DNA of 64,000 nt from Thalassotalea profundi (GCF_014653195.1 NZ_BNAH01000017.1:18564-82563); one strand, 5' to 3'; positions 1-9,909 are shown, counted from the stretch's first letter. Notes: a model not told the origin generated them from the sequence alone. Translations and numbers: made by a program.

Positions 1-35
1 AGTAAAGTCTCAATATCTTTATCACACAATCTCAT
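1..35 (-). CDS. dcd: dCTP deaminase, N-terminal fragment at window edge
   Basis: Only the first eleven codons lie inside the window; they read MRLCDKDIETL, which matches the highly conserved start of gammaproteobacterial dCTP deaminase (dCTP to dUTP, pyrimidine nucleotide synthesis). An AG-rich stretch suitable as ribosome binding site sits just upstream on the minus strand (about 41-46). Placement next to apbC agrees with the apbC-(udk)-dcd order common in gammaproteobacteria. The catalytic part is outside the window, so the call rests on the N-terminus and synteny only. Confidence 0.7.
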   Translation of the reverse strand, partial: MRLCDKDIETL

Positions 36-129
36 TGTTGTTCTTCTTATCTTATTTTTACAAATAACGTTATGACTATAAAACTAATAATATTCTTTAA
101 TCAGTGACGAATAAACTAGTTAATATGTT

Positions 130-1230
130 TTAGTCTACTGTTTTAATCAGTATTTCTTTGGTTAAAGGACTACGTTTATCCAACTGATGAAATAGTCCAG
201 AGGCTATTTTTGTCGCTATTCTACGGTATTGAAGTGCTACTTCACCAGTGCTATTTTCAAGTACCTGTGAATTTCCCTGATCAGCACTCTCGCAAATACT
301 AATATCAAGCGGTAACTGACCTAATAATTCACAATTAAATTTGGTTGAAATTTTTACGCCACCATCGCGTCCGAATAAATGGCTTTTTTCGCCACAATTA
401 TCACAAATGTGATAACTCATGTTCTCAATAATACCTAATACAGGCACCTTTACTTCTTTAAACATTGCTAAGCCCTTAACCGCATCATTTAAAGCAATAT
501 CTTGTGGTGTGGTGATCACAATTGCCGCAGCAACAGGTACTTGCTGTGCTAATGTTAGTTGAATGTCACCCGTTCCTGGTGGCATATCTACAATTAAATA
601 ATCTAAATCAGACCAAGCAGTTTCATTAAGTAATTGTCCAAAAGCTCGACTTGCCATAGGGCCTCGCCAAATGGTAGCGTCATTTTCATCGGTTAAAAAA
701 CCTATCGACATAGCCGCTAGGCCACCAGACTCAAGTGGTTGCATTTTTTTACCGTCGATTGATGATAGTCGCTGCCCTGCAAGACCAAGCATTTTAGGGA
801 TAGATGGGCCGTAAATATCGGCATCTAAAATACCAACATTCGCGCCTTCTTCTTGTAATGCATAAGCAAGATTAACCGCAGTTGTTGACTTGCCTACACC
901 TCCTTTTCCAGAAGAAATAGCAATTATATTGGTAATACCTTCAATTGCATGCTCTTTTACTTTTATCATTTTTACTTCTGCATCAATCAATACCGAGATT
1001 TCATGCTTTGCTAAAAGTTGCTCTGCAAAAATAGCTAACTCGCCCAAACAAGGAAAAGGTACTGTAATTGATAAAACAATATTACTATTTTTAACGGATA
1101 ATTTGGTTAATTCAGTTACTGCAGCAATACCCTTAGGAAAAATGTCGCTTTGATACGTTTGATAAAAGTCGCGAATTGTTTTGCTGTGCTCGTCAGATGG
1201 AGATTTACTTGAAAATAATTTGGAAAACAT
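130..1230 (-). CDS. apbC: Mrp/ApbC family iron-sulfur cluster carrier ATPase
   Basis: Cytoplasmic P-loop ATPase that carries and delivers [4Fe-4S] clusters to apo-enzymes. Visible: an N-terminal DUF59-like region (residues about 15-95), the deviant Walker A GKGGVGKST at 108-116, the DMPPGTGD motif at 215-222, and the CxxC cluster ligand pair C276/C279. At 366 residues it has the length of the enteric protein. It is divergent from metG with about 140 bp between them, the same arrangement as in E. coli, so orthology is very likely. Nothing unusual is seen. Confidence 0.95.
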   Translation of the reverse strand: MFSKLFSSKSPSDEHSKTIRDFYQTYQSDIFPKGIAAVTELTKLSVKNSNIVLSITVPFPCLGELAIFAEQLLAKHEISVLIDAEVKMIKVKEHAIEGITNIIAISSGKGGVGKSTTAVNLAYALQEEGANVGILDADIYGPSIPKMLGLAGQRLSSIDGKKMQPLESGGLAAMSIGFLTDENDATIWRGPMASRAFGQLLNETAWSDLDYLIVDMPPGTGDIQLTLAQQVPVAAAIVITTPQDIALNDAVKGLAMFKEVKVPVLGIIENMSYHICDNCGEKSHLFGRDGGVKISTKFNCELLGQLPLDISICESADQGNSQVLENSTGEVALQYRRIATKIASGLFHQLDKRSPLTKEILIKTVD

Positions 1231-1369
1231 AATTTTAAAACATCGGTTATCGAGTTAAATTACTAATTGCCACTAAAAGCCAACAATTATTAATGAAAAG
1301 TTATCATAAATTCTGTACCATTCCCCCCATAATTACCACCTTAATTTTTAGTCAGCGTTAGAGACTTGT

Positions 1370-3406
1370 ATGCAATCAGTAGATAAACGTAAAATCTTAG
1401 TTACATGCGCCCTTCCTTATGCCAATGGTTCAATTCATTTGGGTCATTTATTAGAGCATATTCAAACAGATATTTGGGTACGCTTTCAGCGAATGCGTGG
1501 CCATGAAACCTACTTCGTTTGTGCTGATGACGCACATGGCACGCCAATTATGCTTAAAGCACAAGAGCTAGGTGTAACACCCGAAGATATGATCGCGGGT
1601 GTACGTGAAGAGCACATGGCTGACTTTAGTGACTTTCTCATCAGCTTTGATAACTATCATTCTACACACAGCGAAGAGAACAAAGCGTTTTCAGAAGAGA
1701 TATACAAGCGTTTACATGACAAAGGGCATATTAAAACACGTACCATTTCTCAGCTTTATGATCCTGAAAAAGGTATGTTTCTACCCGACCGCTTCGTAAA
1801 AGGCACTTGTCCAAAATGTAAAAGTGAAGACGAAAATGGTGATAGCTGTGACAATTGTGGTGCTACTTATTCGCCAACAGAAGTGATTAACCCTCGTTCA
1901 GTAGTTTCAGGTGCCACACCAATACTTAAAGATTCAGAGCATTACTTTTTTGACCTTCCGGCCTTTGAAGGCATGCTAAAAGACTGGATACGCAGTGGCG
2001 CATTACAAGAAGAAATGGCAAATAAGCTTTCAGAATGGTTTGAGCAAGGTTTAAAACAGTGGGATATTAGCCGAGACGCGCCTTATTTTGGTTTTGAAAT
2101 TCCAGGTGCTCCTGGCAAATTTTTCTATGTTTGGTTAGATGCTCCTATTGGTTACATTGGTAGTTTTAAAAACCTATGCAATAAAAACAGTAGCATAGAT
2201 TTTGACAGTTTTTGGAATGAAAACTCTGACGCTGAGCTTTATCACTTTATTGGTAAAGACATTATTTATTTCCATAGCTTGTTTTGGCCAGCAGTGCTTG
2301 AAGGCGCAGGTTTTAGAAAACCAACATCTGTTTTCGCTCACGGCTTTGTTACCGTTAATGGTGCGAAAATGTCTAAGTCTAAAGGAACGTTTATAAAAGG
2401 GCGTACCTACTTAGATCATCTAAACCCTGAATATTTACGTTACTACTACGCCGCTAAGTTAACAAGCCGTATTGACGATCTAGATTTAAACCTAGAGGAT
2501 TTTGCGCAACGCGTAAACTCTGATCTTGTTGGTAAGGTTGTTAATATTGCTTCACGTTGTGCCAGTTTTATTACCAAACGTTTTGATGGCATGTTATCAA
2601 CAACCATTGAAAATCAAGCATTAGCTGATGAAGTAATGAATGCGGGTGACACCATTGCATCATATTACGAAGCCCGCGAGTTTTCTCGCGCAATGCGTGA
2701 AGTAATGGCGCTTGCTGATAAAGTAAATGAATACATTGCAGTGAAAGAACCATGGCAATTAGTAAAAGATGAAACTAAGCAGCAAGAAGTACAAGATATT
2801 TGCTCTCTTGGTATTAATTTATTTCGTATAATCATGATTTACTTAAAGCCAGTTATTCCTCAGCTAGCAAAGAGTACAGAAGAATTTCTTAACGATGAGT
2901 TATTATGGGATGGCCATAAAACACTATTAACCAACCATAAAATTAATAAGTTTAAAGCATTATTACAACGAGTTGACATGGATAAAGTAAATGCGATGAT
3001 CGAAGACTCAAAAGAAAACTTGTTAGAAACTGACAGTAAAACAGTCGCAACAGGACCATTGGCTGACGATCCTATCAGCGAAGAAATTCAGTTTGATGAT
3101 TTTGCTAAAATTGATTTACGCATTGTCAAAATCATTAATGCTGAGCATGTTGAAAAAGCCGACAAACTATTAAGACTTGAATTAGACCTTGGTGGAGAAA
3201 CTCGCCAAGTATTTGCTGGTATAAAATCGGCCTATCAACCTGAAGACTTAATTGGTAAGCATACGGTAATGGTAGCTAACCTTGCCCCTCGTAAAATGCG
3301 CTTTGGTATGTCAGAAGGTATGGTATTAGCTGCTGGACCTGGCGGTAAAGACTTGTGGATACTCAATCCTGATGAAGGCGCACAGCCTGGTATGCGAGTT
3401 AAATAA
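1370..3406 (+). CDS. metG: Methionine--tRNA ligase
   Basis: Charges tRNA-Met with methionine in the cytoplasm. Class I signature HLGH is at 23-26 and KMSKS at 333-337. The zinc knuckle of the MetG1 type is intact with C147, C150, C160 and C163. The C-terminal tRNA-binding (OB-fold, Trbp111-like) domain, which drives dimerisation, occupies about residues 572-678. The 678-residue length equals that of the E. coli enzyme. A strong intrinsic terminator follows 70 bp after the stop. Divergent from apbC. Confidence 0.98.
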   Translation: MQSVDKRKILVTCALPYANGSIHLGHLLEHIQTDIWVRFQRMRGHETYFVCADDAHGTPIMLKAQELGVTPEDMIAGVREEHMADFSDFLISFDNYHSTHSEENKAFSEEIYKRLHDKGHIKTRTISQLYDPEKGMFLPDRFVKGTCPKCKSEDENGDSCDNCGATYSPTEVINPRSVVSGATPILKDSEHYFFDLPAFEGMLKDWIRSGALQEEMANKLSEWFEQGLKQWDISRDAPYFGFEIPGAPGKFFYVWLDAPIGYIGSFKNLCNKNSSIDFDSFWNENSDAELYHFIGKDIIYFHSLFWPAVLEGAGFRKPTSVFAHGFVTVNGAKMSKSKGTFIKGRTYLDHLNPEYLRYYYAAKLTSRIDDLDLNLEDFAQRVNSDLVGKVVNIASRCASFITKRFDGMLSTTIENQALADEVMNAGDTIASYYEAREFSRAMREVMALADKVNEYIAVKEPWQLVKDETKQQEVQDICSLGINLFRIIMIYLKPVIPQLAKSTEEFLNDELLWDGHKTLLTNHKINKFKALLQRVDMDKVNAMIEDSKENLLETDSKTVATGPLADDPISEEIQFDDFAKIDLRIVKIINAEHVEKADKLLRLELDLGGETRQVFAGIKSAYQPEDLIGKHTVMVANLAPRKMRFGMSEGMVLAAGPGGKDLWILNPDEGAQPGMRVK

Positions 3407-3475
3407 CCTGAATTCTGGTTAAGCTTCATTATATTTAACGATTAGGGTCAACATGCCCTACTGTCATTAACAATT

Positions 3476-3506
3476 AAAAAAGGCAATGATATTCATTGCC
3501 TTTTTT
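3476..3506 (+). terminator. Intrinsic terminator after metG
   Basis: Perfect 8-bp stem GGCAATGA/TCATTGCC (3482-3489 and 3493-3500) with a 3-nt loop, preceded by six A and followed by six T. The flanking A and T tracts make it a textbook rho-independent terminator for metG; it separates metG from the rcsF-trmO pair. Confidence 0.93.
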
Positions 3507-3534
3507 ATCTTAACAATAAGTTTGGTACTAATTA

Positions 3535-3939
3535 ATGATAATGTGCATCACAAAGAAACTAACCATGATTGGGCTATTAATTTTAGCCATTAGTAGTTGT
3601 TCTCAAAATATAACCGTTAATAGCAATCTTGATCCTGAAAACTTTCGAGAGTATTTTTCAGTAGGTAAAGTTAGCATTATAAAAGATGAGTCTGAGTTGC
3701 CAAAGCCTTATAAATATATTGGTCTTGTTGAAGGTCAGTCTTGCCAACTAAAAGCTCACCATGAACTCCCTAATGAAATAGACGCGAGAACAGATACCAG
3801 AAAGAATGCTATAACAATGAATGCTAATGCCGTACTTTTCACTTCTTGCACTTTGATCACCAATAACGAAGCAGATAAGCAATGTATCGCAACAAGAGTT
3901 TGTTATGCAAAAGCTTACATTATTCAACAGCCTAAGTAG
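3535..3939 (+). CDS. rcsF: RcsF-like outer-membrane stress-sensing lipoprotein
   Basis: Probable lipoprotein that feeds envelope stress signals into the Rcs phosphorelay. A short signal peptide ends in a lipobox LAISSC with C22 as the lipidated residue. The mature domain keeps the four RcsF cysteines (C70, C105, C117, C123) that form two disulfides in E. coli RcsF, and the conserved MNANAV segment near 95-100. The next gene is trmO, the same neighbour as in E. coli, which supports orthology despite low overall similarity. Start: three in-frame ATG codons (3535, 3541, 3565) are possible; 3541 gives the most compact signal peptide. Rcs kinase genes are not in the window. Confidence 0.8.
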   Translation: MIMCITKKLTMIGLLILAISSCSQNITVNSNLDPENFREYFSVGKVSIIKDESELPKPYKYIGLVEGQSCQLKAHHELPNEIDARTDTRKNAITMNANAVLFTSCTLITNNEADKQCIATRVCYAKAYIIQQPK

Positions 3940-3955
3940 TTAGTAGCAACTGATA

Positions 3956-4675
3956 ATGACAGAGCCATCTTCTTTCAATTTTGCACCAATTGGATTAGTC
4001 AATTCACCCTATAAAGAAAAGTTTGCCATTCCTCGCCAGCCAGGGCTAGTAAGTGCTGCTCAAGGCACAATAACGTTACTCAACGATGCCAATCACCAAG
4101 ACTTAGTGAGAGGTTTAGCGCAGTTTAGTCATATTTGGCTGATCTTCGTGTTTCACGGTACACAAATTCAAGGGTGGAAGCCCTTAGTTAGACCACCAAG
4201 GCTAGGCGGTAATAAAAAAATGGGGGTGTTGGCAACTCGATCCACCTTCAGGCCTAACCCTATTGGTATGTCGGTGGTTGCTTTAAACGAAATAACCGTT
4301 GAGCAGCAACAAGTAATACTACATATTTCTGGCTTAGACTTATTAGATCAAACACCAATACTCGATATAAAACCCTATATCCCCTACTCAGACGCTATAA
4401 GTTCAGCAGATGCTGGCTTTGCTCACACCGCGCCTACAGAGTTGTTAAATGTACGCTTTAGCGAGCAAGCACAACAGGTAATTGAGCAACAGCAAAGCTT
4501 GTATCCTCAGCTTGAGCTATTAATTAGCCAAGTGTTAGCTCAAGATCCTCGCCCAGCTTATAAAAAACAACAAATAGACAGTAAAGTGTATGGTATTGCA
4601 CTGTATCAGTTTAATATTTTGTGGCATGTTGATTCTAACAACCAAATTCAAGTAACTGATATCATTCCAATCTAA
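3956..4675 (+). CDS. trmO: tRNA (N6-threonylcarbamoyl-A37) N6-methyltransferase
   Basis: TsaA/VirR (UPF0066) family SAM-dependent enzyme that methylates t6A at position 37 of threonine tRNAs. The family beta-barrel occupies residues about 8-145, with the hallmark segments around STFRPNPIGMS (near 97-107) and GLDLLDQTPILDIKPY (near 126-142). The C-terminal helical tail contains DPRPAY, usual for this family. 239 residues is the normal length. It starts 16 bp after rcsF and is probably cotranscribed with it. Confidence 0.93.
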   Translation: MTEPSSFNFAPIGLVNSPYKEKFAIPRQPGLVSAAQGTITLLNDANHQDLVRGLAQFSHIWLIFVFHGTQIQGWKPLVRPPRLGGNKKMGVLATRSTFRPNPIGMSVVALNEITVEQQQVILHISGLDLLDQTPILDIKPYIPYSDAISSADAGFAHTAPTELLNVRFSEQAQQVIEQQQSLYPQLELLISQVLAQDPRPAYKKQQIDSKVYGIALYQFNILWHVDSNNQIQVTDIIPI

Positions 4676-4759
4676 CAGGCTATATAGCTGCTTTTTCTGT
4701 GTATAAAATAGTTCATTTAATAAAGCACATTAATAATGTACTAGTGACAGTTACCAATA

Positions 4760-5062
4760 CTAAAAATGATCTTTTTCAACCACAGCTGTTGTCCAATATT
4801 TTAACCTCGCAGGTTGGCAAATAGGAGCAAGTAACCCTTTTAATTCTGGTAATAGGTGGCTAGGAAGCAAAACTTCAAATTGGCAAAATGAGCGAAAGCC
4901 TTCAACTTGCTCAGCAATATCAAACAGGCTATGTTTTTTACTATAGCCATTAATTTCCTTCAAATTGAAGCCTGATATATCTGAAAAGCTCATAAGTATA
5001 TCAATAACCTCATCTTCTAGGCTTTTAGGTGCATTAAGAAAAAAAATTATATTATCTGGCAT
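4760..5062 (-). CDS. DUF3240 family protein linked to RND efflux
   Basis: Small cytoplasmic protein of 100 residues with no signal peptide or membrane segment. Its shape (short alpha/beta, with the pattern of a ferredoxin-like or PII-like fold) and position fit DUF3240, a family repeatedly found beside CusA/CzcA-type efflux genes; its function is unknown. It overlaps the 3' end of the RND permease gene by 11 bp, so translation is likely coupled to the pump. Assignment is from recognition of family character and context, not from a search. Confidence 0.7.
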   Translation of the reverse strand: MPDNIIFFLNAPKSLEDEVIDILMSFSDISGFNLKEINGYSKKHSLFDIAEQVEGFRSFCQFEVLLPSHLLPELKGLLAPICQPARLKYWTTAVVEKDHF

Positions 5063-8000
5063 TTCTTTGCTCCAACCAACAATAAAAAATTGGTAATAAG
5101 TACAGTGTGGTAAACGTAGAGGTGACTAAGCCACCGATCACAACAATGGCCAATGGCTTTTGAATTTCTGCACCTGGGCCAGTTGCAAAAACGAGAGGTA
5201 ATAAGCCAAACATTGCAGTTGTGGCAGTCATCAGTACAGGCCTTAAGCGACGTATGGCTCCATCAATTACTCGACGTGTAATGTCAGTGGCAAACATTTT
5301 AGTTTGTTCAAAGTAACTTATCATTACAATACCGTTAAGAACAGCAATTCCCAATAGCGCAATAAAACCAACAGAGGCAGGTACTGATAAATATTCATCT
5401 GTAATGTATAAACCAATAATACCGCCAACTAAAGCAAAAGGAATATTAGCTATAATCAAACCTGACTTAGCTATTGAATTGAAGGTAGTAAATAGAATAA
5501 TAAAAATCAGCCCTAACGCGATAGGTATCAGTAATAATAGGTTATTAGTGGCTCTTTGCTGGCTTTCAAACTCTCCACCAAATGAAAGCGAATAACCGGT
5601 GGGTAAGTTAATTGTATTTTTAATTTGGTTACTAAGATCTTCAACGTAACCCACCACGTCACGATTAATCACGTTAACACTCACGGAGGCGAATCTATTT
5701 CCTTTCTCTCGTTCTATTAATAAAGGCCCCGTTTGAAAGCTTACTTGTGCAACTTCTTCAAGTGGTATTAATTGATTGTTAGGCATTAAAATTAACTGCG
5801 ACTTCAACGCATTTATAGAGTTAATTGTATTAGTATTTTCAGTACTCTGCTTAAGGCCATTGAACATAATAGGTATTGATTTATTGCCTTCGAGTAAGCT
5901 TGATACTTGTAACCCTTCAATTTGTGACGTTAAGTAATGACTTAATGTCTCGATAGTTAAACCAAATTGGCTAGCCACTTCCGGAATAAGCGTTATATTA
6001 ACAAATTTACCGCCTTCAATAATTGCCATTTGTACATCAGTGCCGCCCCTAGTTTTTTCAGCTAGTGCTGACACCTTCTTCGCAAGGTCCGCTAGTACAC
6101 TGATATCGTTACCGATAATTTTTATTGATATATCACCTGTACCTCCTGTTAGCATTTCAGAAACTCGCATCTGTATGGGTTGTGTAAAACCAACATTTAT
6201 CCCTGGGAAGCGCTTTAAGGTTTGACGAATATCTTCAATTAACTCTGCTTTAGTATTAAATCGCCACTGCTCTTTCGGAGCGAGTTCCATAAAAACATCT
6301 GTTTCGTTTAATCCCATAGGGTCAAGTCCAAGTTCATCAGAACCCGTTCGTGCAACAATCTGAACAAGTTCTGGTGTTTGAGCTAATAAAGCTTTTTCAA
6401 TTTGTTTATCGATATCGATAGATGCAGGCAATGAAATACTAGGTGACTTTTCAAGCTGCACAATAATATCGCCCTCATCTAGAACCGGCATGAAACTTTT
6501 GCCTAATTGCTGAACCAGAAAAATACTAACAACAAGAAACAAAACCCCAACCATGATTAACATTTTAGGTTTTTGTATCGCACTTTCGAGCGTTTTACCG
6601 TAAATTTTCTGAAGAAATAGCACGAGTCGGGGCTGTGCTACCGGACCCGCTTTTAATAAAAATGAGGCGAGTATAGGTATAATTGTTAACGACAATAACA
6701 AAGCACTGATCATTGCAAAAACAATCGTTAATGCGACAGGGGTAAATAATTTACCTTCTAAACCTGACAAGGTAAGTAAAGGAGAAAATACAATAATAAT
6801 AATTAGCGTACCTGAAAATACAGGTGTAGCAACCTCTTTACAAGCACGATAAATTACATGCAAACGAGGCGAATTTTGATTTAAGGCAAGTCGATTTAAA
6901 ATATTTTCAACAATAACAACTGAAGCGTCAACTAACATACCTATTGCGATAACTAAGCCTCCTAAACTCATTAAATTGGCTGACAGGTTAAAGTACTTCA
7001 TCAAAATAAAAGTCAGTAGCGCTGACATAGGTAAAGACAGCGACACAACAAGCGATGAACGAATATCTCCTAAAAATATTGCCAGTAAAACAATCACTAA
7101 AATTACCGCTTGTGCTAATGCACTAGTAATGGTTGTTATAGCAGTGTCAATTAATGTTGAACGGTCATAAAATACATTGATAGTGGTACCCGCAGGTAAA
7201 GATAACTCAATTTCTTTTAATTTTACTTTTACATCGTCAATAACTTGAGCCGTATTACTGTTTTTAAGCGCAATAATAAGCCCTTGAGTTGCTTCTTCTG
7301 AGTTTTTAGTTACAGCGCCATAACGCGTTAAAGCACCAATACCTACAGAGGCAATATCTTTTAATTGTATGAACTTGCCATCAACGCTTTTAATAACGGT
7401 TTGCCCAATTGATTCTATGTTTTCAAACTTACCTTGAGTACGAAGTATCAAGGCATCATTACCTTTAATTAAGCGCCCTATCCCCCCATTTTTATTAGAT
7501 TGAATAACCGCGGTCTCAATCTCTTCAAAACTAATTCCGTATTGTTGCATTGCTAACACGTCAGGTTTTATCTCATACGTTTTCACAAAGCCACCTAAGC
7601 TATTAACGTCTGCAACGCCCTCAACAGTCCTTAATAATGGGCGAATATGCCAATCAAGTATTTCGCGCTTAGCTGTTAACGATAAATCATCGTTATCAAC
7701 GGTAAACATAAATACTTCACTTAATGGCGTGCTCATAGGTGCGATTCCGCCACTGATATTCGCAGGTAAAAGTGGCATCACACTCATTAAACGTTCATTA
7801 ACCTGTTGTCGAGCCCAATAAATATCAGTGCCTTCTTTAAAGTCAATGGTAATATCAGTAATCGAGTATTTTGTGGTAGAGCGCAGCATTTCCTGCGAGG
7901 GAATACCGAGTAGTTCGGTTTCTATAATTCTAGTAACTTGTGACTCTATTTCTACCGCATTCATTCCGGGTAATTTCAGTACAATTTTAACCTGAGTAGG

Positions 8001-8129
8001 CGAAATTTCAGGAAATGCATCTACTGGAATACTCAACCATGCCTTAGCACCAAAAAACAAAGCAATGAATAGAAATATGCTGACAAAAAGTCGCTGAGTA
8101 AGGGAGAACTTAATTAAGAGATTCAACAT
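5052..8129 (-). CDS. Heavy-metal-type RND efflux permease (CusA/CzcA family)
   Basis: Inner-membrane proton-driven pump of 1025 residues with the RND layout: TM1 near 12-30, first periplasmic loop, TM2-6 near 335-490, second loop, TM8-12 near 850-1015. The TM4 motif of the heavy-metal branch is visible near 390-412 (GMLVDASVVIVEN), with the charged Asp and Glu needed for proton relay. The segment MPVLDEGDI after TM7 is also typical of CzcA/CusA. The start codon directly abuts the stop of the adaptor gene. Substrate cannot be told from sequence: spacing of methionines does not clearly match Cu/Ag pumps. No outer-membrane factor gene is adjacent. Confidence 0.9.
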   Translation of the reverse strand: MLNLLIKFSLTQRLFVSIFLFIALFFGAKAWLSIPVDAFPEISPTQVKIVLKLPGMNAVEIESQVTRIIETELLGIPSQEMLRSTTKYSITDITIDFKEGTDIYWARQQVNERLMSVMPLLPANISGGIAPMSTPLSEVFMFTVDNDDLSLTAKREILDWHIRPLLRTVEGVADVNSLGGFVKTYEIKPDVLAMQQYGISFEEIETAVIQSNKNGGIGRLIKGNDALILRTQGKFENIESIGQTVIKSVDGKFIQLKDIASVGIGALTRYGAVTKNSEEATQGLIIALKNSNTAQVIDDVKVKLKEIELSLPAGTTINVFYDRSTLIDTAITTITSALAQAVILVIVLLAIFLGDIRSSLVVSLSLPMSALLTFILMKYFNLSANLMSLGGLVIAIGMLVDASVVIVENILNRLALNQNSPRLHVIYRACKEVATPVFSGTLIIIIVFSPLLTLSGLEGKLFTPVALTIVFAMISALLLSLTIIPILASFLLKAGPVAQPRLVLFLQKIYGKTLESAIQKPKMLIMVGVLFLVVSIFLVQQLGKSFMPVLDEGDIIVQLEKSPSISLPASIDIDKQIEKALLAQTPELVQIVARTGSDELGLDPMGLNETDVFMELAPKEQWRFNTKAELIEDIRQTLKRFPGINVGFTQPIQMRVSEMLTGGTGDISIKIIGNDISVLADLAKKVSALAEKTRGGTDVQMAIIEGGKFVNITLIPEVASQFGLTIETLSHYLTSQIEGLQVSSLLEGNKSIPIMFNGLKQSTENTNTINSINALKSQLILMPNNQLIPLEEVAQVSFQTGPLLIEREKGNRFASVSVNVINRDVVGYVEDLSNQIKNTINLPTGYSLSFGGEFESQQRATNNLLLLIPIALGLIFIILFTTFNSIAKSGLIIANIPFALVGGIIGLYITDEYLSVPASVGFIALLGIAVLNGIVMISYFEQTKMFATDITRRVIDGAIRRLRPVLMTATTAMFGLLPLVFATGPGAEIQKPLAIVVIGGLVTSTFTTLYLLPIFYCWLEQRNAR

Positions 8130-9251
8130 TTACTCTGCTCCTAACTTGAGCAAAATGCCCTGAACTATGCTTACTGAGCTTGCTAGCACTTCTTTATTGC
8201 TGATATCTTCATTAGTAATAATATACGTATTTTCTTGATCAGTGCTGGCAATAGTTAGTGGATAAAAGCGTAATTTGTCCACTATTTTTACCGCAATAAA
8301 ATCACGGTTTTCAAACTCGAATATTGATGACGAAGGAACTTTGTATCCAGCAAAGTGATAGACGGGTGATACTGTAAGCGTTTGTCCTAACCTGAAATTA
8401 CAGTTATTTGTTGCTGGGCTTGCCCATACCCTGCTGTGGTATTTATTGGCCAACATCTCAACGTTTTTAATCACTAATTGGCAATTTGAAGACACAACAA
8501 AATGCGAAAGGTTTTGTTGTTGGCTTATTGGGATAAGTATTTCTACCTTAACAGATTCAGGATTAATAATTTCAAATGCTAAATCATTTACAGACTTACT
8601 ATTTTCTACATTTTTTAAACTAACAATGCCATTTTCAGGGCTAATAAAATACACATTTTCATTTTCATCAACTGTTAAAAATGACAATTGATGGTTAAAG
8701 TGCTCTAGTTGGAGTTTAGCATCAAAGTAGCTTTGAGATATAGCTAGCCATTCTGAACTTTTAAGAGTTTTATCATTAAAATGACGTTTATTCGTTAAAT
8801 AATGCAACTCTGATGCTGAGAAGATAGCTTTAACAGATTCATATTCATCAAGGAAATGATGTACCTCATATCCTTCAATTTTGGCAATTTTTTCTCCTCT
8901 ACCGACAGTTGAACCATTTTTTACTAAATAACTAATTTTTTGTATGCCAAAAGGAAGTGATACTGAATAATTTTCACCGGTTCTAAAAGTTACTTTTCCT
9001 GTTAAACTTTGACCGTTAAGAAAATTTGCAGGCTCAATAGTTGTAAACTCTGTTTGAAAGTCTCCAAGACTGGACAGAGAAACTGTAGGTATATTTTCGT
9101 TAGCTTTAACATTATGTACACTCAATAAAAGTGATAACACAATTAATAAAGCCGTATTGACAGTAGTGCTAAGAGTAGTAGTGACAAATTTCCAACTAAA
9201 TATAAGATTTAACATAGTTAATACATCGATAACTTTTAACGGTAGATGCAT
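8130..9251 (-). CDS. RND periplasmic adaptor (membrane fusion protein), divergent
   Basis: Partner of the downstream permease, linking it to an outer-membrane channel. N-terminal hydrophobic stretch (about 24-48) works as signal peptide or anchor, ending near VKAN. Lipoyl/barrel-sandwich halves can be recognised near 85-125 (the segment ending GRGEKIAKIEGYEV) and near 195-215 (YFISPENGIVSLKN), with a short hairpin between and beta-barrel and membrane-proximal domains after. It is more diverged than usual CusB/CzcB proteins and lacks obvious Met/His metal-binding tails. First gene of the operon; ATG at 9251 has a GGG-containing ribosome site, and a second ATG at 9215 is an alternative. Confidence 0.8.
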   Translation of the reverse strand: MHLPLKVIDVLTMLNLIFSWKFVTTTLSTTVNTALLIVLSLLLSVHNVKANENIPTVSLSSLGDFQTEFTTIEPANFLNGQSLTGKVTFRTGENYSVSLPFGIQKISYLVKNGSTVGRGEKIAKIEGYEVHHFLDEYESVKAIFSASELHYLTNKRHFNDKTLKSSEWLAISQSYFDAKLQLEHFNHQLSFLTVDENENVYFISPENGIVSLKNVENSKSVNDLAFEIINPESVKVEILIPISQQQNLSHFVVSSNCQLVIKNVEMLANKYHSRVWASPATNNCNFRLGQTLTVSPVYHFAGYKVPSSSIFEFENRDFIAVKIVDKLRFYPLTIASTDQENTYIITNEDISNKEVLASSVSIVQGILLKLGAE

Positions 9252-9356
9252 CCATCTTACCCTTTATTTTTGGTAATTCATCAGACATGTGTCAATATTT
9301 TTGCTATGGTACATTTGCCCATTGTAATTATAAGCATTTGAAATAAAGAGAATAAA

Positions 9357-9854
9357 ATGAACGACAGAGTAATCGCTGCCATATTAATGATAATTATGGT
9401 ACTTAATTTTTTTGATGTATTAACAGATATATCATTAGGTGTTCCTGCCTGGCATATTTTTTCTGAAAGCTTGATTGTTATTGTCTCTGGTATTGGCGCT
9501 ATCTTTTTAATTAAAGATATCTATGCAAAATCATCGAATGTTGCCAAATTAAAAAATGAATTGATGATCTCAGACGACAAGCTTAAAAATATTTCAACAG
9601 AAATGATCAATGCACGTACTCAATATGCAGAAGTAATTCACTCGCAATTTGAACGTTGGGGATTAACTAAAAGCGAACAAGAAGTGGCTATGCTATTATT
9701 GAAAGGCTTAAGTTTTAAAGAAATAAGCGGTTTACGAAATACTAAAGAAAAAACAGTTCGCCAACAAGCTTCTCTTATTTACAGTAAAGCCAGTGTTCAA
9801 GGTCGTCATGAATTGGCAGCTTGGTTTTTAGAAGATTTTATGGTGACAAATTAA
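9357..9854 (+). CDS. Membrane-anchored LuxR-type HTH regulator
   Basis: 165-residue protein with two predicted membrane segments (about 7-27 and 33-53), a short coiled linker (about 60-95), and a C-terminal helix-turn-helix of the LuxR/FixJ type (about 100-155, with LTKSEQEVAMLLLKGLSFKEI as its first helices). There is no receiver domain, so any signal would be sensed through the membrane part or linker. It is divergent from the RND operon across a 105-bp shared promoter region, which suggests, but does not prove, that it controls the pump. Confidence 0.75.
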   Translation: MNDRVIAAILMIIMVLNFFDVLTDISLGVPAWHIFSESLIVIVSGIGAIFLIKDIYAKSSNVAKLKNELMISDDKLKNISTEMINARTQYAEVIHSQFERWGLTKSEQEVAMLLLKGLSFKEISGLRNTKEKTVRQQASLIYSKASVQGRHELAAWFLEDFMVTN

Positions 9855-9909
9855 AGGGCAGCAAATAAAGCTTAGATAGTTTTTACTACCCTTTAAAGTC
9901 AAAGTAGAC

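Noticed and set aside
9851..9896. TTAAAGGG/CCCTTTAA repeat after the LuxR-type gene as terminator
   Set aside because: The loop is about 30 bases and no T run follows the stem, so it is too weak to call.
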